Source: Clostridium sp. DSM 17811 (GTDB lineage Bacteria; Bacillota; Clostridia; Clostridiales; Clostridiaceae). From it: a stretch of DNA of 64,000 nucleotides. The notes below the pieces were generated by a model, which was given only the letters and a program-made list of their open reading frames with translations, made no database searches and was not told the origin of the DNA. Where the stretch lies: the NCBI RefSeq assembly GCF_018861905.1, contig NZ_JAHLDU010000002.1:186001-250000 (forward strand), read 5' to 3'. Position numbers and translations under genes: made by a program. Numbering within the stretch: the first letter of the stretch is position 1; each line of letters opens with the position of its first letter. Of the stretch, positions 60,099 to 64,000 are shown piece by piece.

Positions 60099-60163
60099 GG
60101 AGGCGGATCACGTAATGTAAATCGATAAGAGCTATTAAATAAAGATATTGGGGGCATATAAAA

Positions 60164-60472
60164 ATGAGTACAGTAACGGTGACAATAGTAATATCAGCAG
60201 CAGGTGCAATTTGTGCAATTGTAGGTTCAGTTTTAGCTGTAAGTAACTTGTTCAGGACATCACGTAAAGAAGCAACAACAGAAGCTACCGCAGATGCACA
60301 ATCTACAACAAGACTTGAAACTAAATTAGATTATGTAAGCAAAGGTGTAGATGATATTAGATTAGATAATAAAGACCAAAATAGAAGGATTAATGATATT
60401 AGTGATAAGGTCGCAAGAGTCGAAGAATCAACAAAGTCCGCTCACAAACGGTTAGATGAATTAGAAAAGTAA
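60164..60472 (+). CDS. Membrane-anchored coiled-coil protein of the lysis cassette
   Basis: 102 residues: an N-terminal membrane helix (VTIVISAAGAICAIVGSVLA) followed by a coiled coil (TRLETKLDYVSKGVDDIRLD ... SAHKRLDELEK). It resembles the Dvu/XhlA-type helpers of holin-endolysin units in layout, though XhlA has its helix at the other end. It lies directly before the endolysin. The ATG follows TTGGGGGC. Confidence 0.72.
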   Translation: MSTVTVTIVISAAGAICAIVGSVLAVSNLFRTSRKEATTEATADAQSTTRLETKLDYVSKGVDDIRLDNKDQNRRINDISDKVARVEESTKSAHKRLDELEK

Positions 60473-60485
60473 AAGGAGGATATTG

Positions 60486-61187
60486 ATGAGAATATCAGTA
60501 GATTTTGGTCATGGTACTGGAGAAGATAGAGGGGCTGAGGGGTACTTAAATGAAGAAAAGGTTATAAGAGAATATGGTCCTTTAGTAGTCGCTGGATTAG
60601 AAAAGTTAGGGTATACAGTTCTAAATTGTACACCAACAATGGCGGGCTTAACATTAGCACAAAGTTTAGCATATAGAGTAAATGCATCTAATAATTTTAA
60701 AGCAATATTTCATTTATGTTTGCATGTAAATGCTTTCGAGACAGATGAAGCGCAAGGCTGTGAGGTTGAATATATAAGTGCAACTGGTAAGCGATATGCA
60801 GATAATATAAGTGCGCAAATAGCTAATTTAGGTTTTACCAATAGAGGGAGCGTTTCAAGGCCTAACTTATATGTGCTTAAATACACAAATGCTGCAGCTA
60901 TTCTAATTGAGCCGTTCTTTTGCGACACAAAAACAGATTGCAATAAATATAGTGCCGCTAAGCTAGCTAATGCAATTGTAAAAGGATTCACTGGTAAAGA
61001 TATTCCAGGGACTGTAGTTGTTAAACCAGCAGTAGTAACTAAACCAGTAATAGTTGCACCAAAAGTAGTTACAAGCGTTAGAACATATAGAGTTGTTACA
61101 GGTAGTTTTGTGGATGAAACAAATGCAGATGCAAGAATAGCAGAGTTAAAGGCCAAGGGTTTTGAGTCTTTCAAAGTATTAATATAA
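60486..61187 (+). CDS. Endolysin: Amidase_3 with C-terminal SPOR domain
   Basis: About 233 residues. The catalytic part has DFGHGTGEDRG, a variant HLCLHVNAFE zinc site and AILIEPFFCDTKTD with the catalytic Glu. A Val/Pro/Lys linker leads to a SPOR-like domain (YRVVTGSFVDETNADARIAE), which binds septal peptidoglycan lacking stem peptides. It should release N-acetylmuramoyl-alanine bonds at lysis. The ATG follows AAAGGAGG. Related to the host amidase at 15520, which lacks the SPOR part. Confidence 0.9.
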   Translation: MRISVDFGHGTGEDRGAEGYLNEEKVIREYGPLVVAGLEKLGYTVLNCTPTMAGLTLAQSLAYRVNASNNFKAIFHLCLHVNAFETDEAQGCEVEYISATGKRYADNISAQIANLGFTNRGSVSRPNLYVLKYTNAAAILIEPFFCDTKTDCNKYSAAKLANAIVKGFTGKDIPGTVVVKPAVVTKPVIVAPKVVTSVRTYRVVTGSFVDETNADARIAELKAKGFESFKVLI

Positions 61188-61211
61188 ATAAAAATCTAGG
61201 AGGAATGTAAA

Positions 61212-61718
61212 ATGACAAATACAATAATAGATGGGGCTTCGACAATATTGGTACAGACTATATTCACGATTTTAGGGCTTGCTATGACATACTTAATAGC
61301 AAAGGTTAGTTTATATCTTGATAAGAAAAAGAAAGCAGAGGTGGCCAAAGAGGGGGTTGATGCTTATAATTCTCATGCACTAGTAGCTAAAGGTATATAT
61401 TATCAGGTAGAACAGTTATTTAGGCTAATACCGGGCGCTGGTACCTTAAAAGCTACAATGTTTGATAAACTATTATTAGCTAAGTTCCCAACATTAGCTC
61501 AATCACAACTAGATCATTTTAGAGAGTCCGTAGTTGGAGAAGTTAATTCACAGGTAGAAACTTTATTAGCTCCAGCTTATGATCCTTTGAAAGATGAATC
61601 AGATGTTAAAATTGAAAATATAGCAGATAAAGAAGTAGTAAAAGAATCAATACCATTAACAAATTCAACTACGAATTCAGCAGATATTCCATTAAATACA
61701 TTAGTAGTAGAACAATAG
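61212..61718 (+). CDS. LLH-type phage holin
   Basis: 168 residues. An N-terminal membrane helix (TILVQTIFTILGLAMTYLIA) is followed by a charged helical part (SLYLDKKKKAEVAKEGVDAY, YYQVEQLFRLIPG) typical of the LLH/holin-6 family. It makes membrane lesions that release the endolysin. The ATG follows AGGAGGAA. Its end, rich in Asn/Ser/Thr, is unusually long. It ends the late operon at a strong terminator. Confidence 0.8.
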   Translation: MTNTIIDGASTILVQTIFTILGLAMTYLIAKVSLYLDKKKKAEVAKEGVDAYNSHALVAKGIYYQVEQLFRLIPGAGTLKATMFDKLLLAKFPTLAQSQLDHFRESVVGEVNSQVETLLAPAYDPLKDESDVKIENIADKEVVKESIPLTNSTTNSADIPLNTLVVEQ

Positions 61719-61720
61719 TA

Positions 61721-61759
61721 AAAAGCCTGAGGCTAGAGAAATCTAGCTTCAGGCCTTTT
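61721..61759 (+). terminator. Terminator of the late operon
   Basis: AAAAGCCTGAGGCTAGA/TCTAGCTTCAGGCCTTTT with a four-base loop and following T-run; strong and nearly symmetrical, so it may also stop the facing lipoprotein gene. Confidence 0.88.
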
Positions 61760-61766
61760 ATTGTTT

Positions 61767-62264
61767 TTACAGTGATTTGAAAACTTTAATGTATTCTTCT
61801 GATTGAGTAGGAATTAATCCTCCTTCAACTCTTAACAATATATTATTCTTTTGTTCAATATATTGCATGAGCATAGGCATAGTTTTAATAATACCTTCTA
61901 AATAAGTTTTCCTGGCAGTAGCATCTGCTTCAGTTTTAAAAACTTCAATAGATGATGTTACTTGAGAATCTTTTATTCTACCATCATTCCATTCAATTTT
62001 TTCAGTATATTGGTTAGGTCTTCCAAACAGACCAGACGTATCATGGGTGGCATCAACCATTACAGTCTTAGTTATGTTTTTACTCTCAGTTTCTTTAAAC
62101 TTATTAAATATTAGTTTTGCGGTCAATTTAACCTTAACTGGTTTTGGAGTAGTTACTGTTGGAGCAACATTACTTGATGTGCTTTTGGTACCACTTGAGC
62201 ATCCTATAAGAGTAAAGAGTGTAAAACACAATAAAGATAATATAATTAATTTTTTATTTTTCAA
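61767..62264 (-). CDS. Prophage lipoprotein (lysogenic cargo candidate)
   Basis: 165 residues. The lipoprotein signal ends in the lipobox LIGC, then a Ser/Thr-rich linker and a domain with DATHDTSGLFGRPNQYTEKI and TYLEGIIKTMP, which I do not place in a family. It starts with TTG after AGGGGGAAT. It reads against the late operon, so it is probably expressed in the lysogen. Surface lipoproteins of this kind can block superinfection (inference). Confidence 0.75.
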   Translation of the reverse strand: MKNKKLIILSLLCFTLFTLIGCSSGTKSTSSNVAPTVTTPKPVKVKLTAKLIFNKFKETESKNITKTVMVDATHDTSGLFGRPNQYTEKIEWNDGRIKDSQVTSSIEVFKTEADATARKTYLEGIIKTMPMLMQYIEQKNNILLRVEGGLIPTQSEEYIKVFKSL

Positions 62265-62397
62265 TTTTTATTCCCCCTAATTATTTGTTATTTATCCCTA
62301 ATAAATAATAGCACCATAATCCAACAAAGTAAATAAAAGGTATTTTAAAACATATGGAGAATACTTACATATAATAAACTAGTGATGAGGTGGTTAT

Positions 62398-62598
62398 ATG
62401 GGTGTTAAAAATAAGCTTAAGGAAATTCGCATGAGAGAGTACATGATGAATCAAACTGAATTTTCAAAAGTATTAGGATATGATTTAAAAACTGTATCTA
62501 ATTGGGAAAGAGAAGTTAGTACTCCAACTCTTGAAAGAGCTATAGGCGTATCTAATAAATTGAATAGAAAAGTTAATGATATTTGGTACCTTGAATAA
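62398..62598 (+). CDS. XRE-family HTH regulator
   Basis: 66 residues, one HTH (QTEFSKVLGYDLKTVSNWER) and the ending VSNKLNRKVNDIWYLE typical of small Xre/phage-type repressors. It is the second lambda-like regulator in the element and may serve the module to its right. The ATG follows GATGAGGTGG. Confidence 0.85.
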   Translation: MGVKNKLKEIRMREYMMNQTEFSKVLGYDLKTVSNWEREVSTPTLERAIGVSNKLNRKVNDIWYLE

Positions 62599-62617
62599 GG
62601 TATCATTTATTTTTTTA
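62585..62617 (+). terminator. Terminator of the XRE gene
   Basis: GGTACCTT/AAGGTATC with loop GAAT and a T-run overlaps the last codons of the XRE gene. Confidence 0.75.
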
Positions 62618-62665
62618 CATAAATACTTAAATTTTAAGAAAAATTTTATATGGACAGGCAATAAT

Positions 62666-62675
62666 TCGCGCGAAC
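62666..62675. promoter_or_regulatory. Perfect palindrome TTCGCGCGAA
   Basis: A GC-centred 10 bp palindrome in very AT-rich surroundings, 46 bases before the 62721 gene and 70 after the XRE gene. It could be an operator for that regulator (inference). Confidence 0.35.
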
Positions 62676-62720
62676 TCACATATATTAGAATTATAAGACA
62701 CGCTAAAAGGAGGATTTAAG

Positions 62721-62906
62721 ATGGCGCAATGTATAAATGTGAGCTTTAAAAACAATGATAAAGAAATGAAAATGTATATGGAAGCGGTAAGTCATTCAGG
62801 GAGAGTAAATTGGATCAAGGATTGTATAAAATTTTATATGAATTATGGTCATATGGAAAAACAATTAAAAGAGTTATTAGAAAAAGAAAATAAAAAAGAG
62901 CAATAA
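62721..62906 (+). CDS. Small hypothetical protein
   Basis: 61 residues (MAQCINVSFKNNDKEMKMYM...), charged, helical second half (MEKQLKELLEKENKKEQ). It resembles short plasmid or ICE proteins, but no family is assigned. AAAGGAGGA precedes the ATG. Confidence 0.6.
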   Translation: MAQCINVSFKNNDKEMKMYMEAVSHSGRVNWIKDCIKFYMNYGHMEKQLKELLEKENKKEQ

Positions 62907-63177
62907 AAAAGGCCACCTTCCCACAGGAAAATAGTCGATTCTTACTGACCGCTACATACGCACGCTTACCAGTAAGGTATGCCAGCGAATGTAAAAAGAT
63001 TACACAATCACATCTTAATTTTGAAATTTTACATTTCATTCATATCTATAATTTAAGCGCCAATTATTTTAGCGACAATATATAAACCACCTATTACGTA
63101 GGGAATTACAAACATTCAAATCACCACCTTGTTAAATTATTATGCCACGTATTAGATTAATTATACAGGAGGAAGTT
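62907..63177. other. Gene-free segment with a GC-richer structured block
   Basis: Bases 62918-62990 are clearly GC-richer than their surroundings and contain CTTACTG...CAGTAAG arms (about 62942-62978) around ACGCACGC-like sequence. The rest is AT-rich and empty. Candidates are a transfer origin, an RNA leader, or a junction scar between prophage and the next module. I cannot choose among them. Confidence 0.45.
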
Positions 63178-63579
63178 ATGGAAATATTAATTATTAAAAA
63201 TCACCATACTATTGTAAACTGGGAATCAAAAACACAATATACAAAATATCAGGAGTGTGACATTGAAAAGTTATCAAGCCAGCTTACAAAAAATAAAAAA
63301 ATAAAAAAATTTGTTATTACACTTTTAGGTTGCACACTTTATTTTAAAAATGTATTTGCATCAACTAAAGGAATTGATTCGCTAGGTTGGACACTTTTAG
63401 GGTTAATAAGACATTGGGCATATTGGATACTTTTGATTTGGTGTATTGTAGATGTTGTTAAAAGTGGGTTATCAGGAGATTCTAAAAAAACACTTCCAAT
63501 TGTATTAAAATACGTAATAATATTTGCATCGATGTATTTAATTCCAGTAATATTTGATGCTGTTAAGGGGGCATTTTAA
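63178..63579 (+). CDS. Small membrane protein, conjugation (VirB2/TrbC-like) candidate
   Basis: 133 residues. A short cytoplasmic N-terminus is followed by a signal-like hydrophobic segment (FVITLLGCTLYFKNVFAS) and two membrane helices (WAYWILLIWCIVDVVKSGL, LKYVIIFASMYLIPVIF), a layout like pilin or T4SS inner-membrane subunits. The start is the ATG after AGGAGGAAG. Its stop overlaps the next ATG (TAATG), and the next two genes are coupled as well. No motif proves the function. Confidence 0.6.
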   Translation: MEILIIKNHHTIVNWESKTQYTKYQECDIEKLSSQLTKNKKIKKFVITLLGCTLYFKNVFASTKGIDSLGWTLLGLIRHWAYWILLIWCIVDVVKSGLSGDSKKTLPIVLKYVIIFASMYLIPVIFDAVKGAF

Positions 63580-63860
63580 TGAATAATATTACAACATTAG
63601 TGGACGGTATAAAAAATGTAGGAGCTGACGGTTGGAACTCTTTAAAAACGATTGCTACTTTTTTGAATTATATGATACATCCGTCTTTAGTTGTTAAATT
63701 ATTATGGAATTATACACAAATTTACTCATTTTGGGTATGTTTATTTATAGCGATGTTCTCAATTATATTTTATGGACTTGGGTTTAAAAAATTTATAAAA
63801 TATGTTCCAGGGTCGATTGCCGTTTACACACTCATTAAAATGATAGGAAGTGCATTTTGA
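63579..63860 (+). CDS. Small membrane protein of the same operon
   Basis: 93 residues with two or three hydrophobic segments (VCLFIAMFSIIFYGLGF, GSIAVYTLIKMIG). Unrecognised, but coupled on both sides (TAATG before, TGATG after) as in type IV secretion operons. It may be a membrane partner of the preceding protein. Confidence 0.6.
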   Translation: MNNITTLVDGIKNVGADGWNSLKTIATFLNYMIHPSLVVKLLWNYTQIYSFWVCLFIAMFSIIFYGLGFKKFIKYVPGSIAVYTLIKMIGSAF

Positions 63861-64000
63861 TGTTTAATAAAAAAGATTTCTCTATTCCAGTATCTAAGTA
63901 CTTACAGATTATAAAACCTGACTATGTATACTTACAAATCAAGCCATATAAGACTAAAAACTATGATAGTACAAATATAGCCAAAGCAATACAAGGCACT
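63860..64000 (+). CDS. Partial protein, possible conjugation ATPase-like gene
   Basis: Only the first 47 codons are in the window (DFSIPVSKYLQIIKPDYVYL...YDSTNIAKAI). From its place in the operon and its N-terminal wording it could be an ATPase or coupling protein of a mobile element, but the fragment is too short to say. Confidence 0.5.
   Translation, partial: MFNKKDFSIPVSKYLQIIKPDYVYLQIKPYKTKNYDSTNIAKAIQGT

Larger units (their letters stand above)
19746..62906. mobile_element. Siphovirus-type prophage (right end not resolved)
   Basis: A continuous set of phage modules: attL in tRNA-Leu, integrase and repressor leftward, then rightward early regulation, recombination and replication, packaging, head, tail and lysis. 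The tape measure, Dit, tail tube and paired tail chaperones without a sheath protein indicate a non-contractile tail. Only the left junction is visible. The end given is the last gene before the conjugation-like module; the true attR lies further right, since no second copy of the tRNA-Leu core is seen up to 64000. Confidence 0.92.

Noticed and set aside
59232-60163. Possible CRISPR-like array because of the repeated 118-bp units
   Set aside because: Only two long copies with genes between them; no short regular repeats or spacers and no cas genes.

Overview
The window comes from a low-GC, spore-forming, anaerobic Firmicute, most likely Clostridium sensu stricto; I cannot name the species. 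Supporting host genes are a Spo0E-like phosphatase, HPr kinase, a class A flavodiiron protein, a clostridial folate operon and AT-rich codon use.

Host chromosome (1-19745). NAD synthesis comes first (end of nadB, overlapping nadC), then a 0.7 kb gene-free stretch with two long imperfect inverted repeats and a TAC/ATG microsatellite. Next are a sugar-nucleotide reductase-like gene (-), fprA, an acidic protein, Spo0E-like (-), a DUF896 gene, hprK, an M18 aminopeptidase and a PHP phosphoesterase (-). A folate operon follows: pabA-pabB-pabC-HD hydrolase-folP-folBK. It supplies p-aminobenzoate and joins it to the pterin, but contains no folE. After it come a lipoprotein (-), a cell-wall amidase, a chemoreceptor (-) and a DJ-1/PfpI protein (-).

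Prophage (19746 to at least 61.7 kb). The left boundary is a 3' half of a tRNA-Leu(CAA) gene, still followed by its terminator: an attL made by integration into a tRNA gene. Integrase and a CI/LexA-type repressor read leftward. A strong divergent promoter starts the rightward program: Cro-like protein, sigma factor, small genes, AbrB-like regulator, a candidate recombination protein, a fused SbcD-SbcC nuclease/ATPase, a second sigma-like regulator, an AcrIIA9/PcfK-like protein with a PcfJ-like partner, DUF3102, an ERCC4 nuclease and a primase-helicase. A 0.5 kb non-coding region with eight TAGGGACA motifs is a candidate origin. Then come an ArpU-like late regulator, the terminases with a tRNA-Pro between them, portal, MuF-like protein, a Tad2-like/Acb2-like small-gene pair, scaffold, capsid, connectors, tail tube, chaperones with a -1 frameshift site, tape measure, Dit, tail-associated protein, fibre, and a lysis cassette. 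The layout is that of a long-tailed siphovirus.

Right end (61.7-64 kb). A lipoprotein and a small HTH regulator look like lysogenic cargo. From about 62.9 kb there is a GC-richer block and three translationally coupled genes, two of them small membrane proteins resembling conjugation components; the third runs off the window. No attR is visible, so the right edge of the prophage and its relation to this module are unresolved.

The main points for follow-up are: an adjacent pair of probable immune-signal sponges inside the head operon; a one-polypeptide Mre11-Rad50-type enzyme; a probable anti-Cas9-family gene; several genes whose only plausible starts are ATT or ATA; and a candidate iteron origin.
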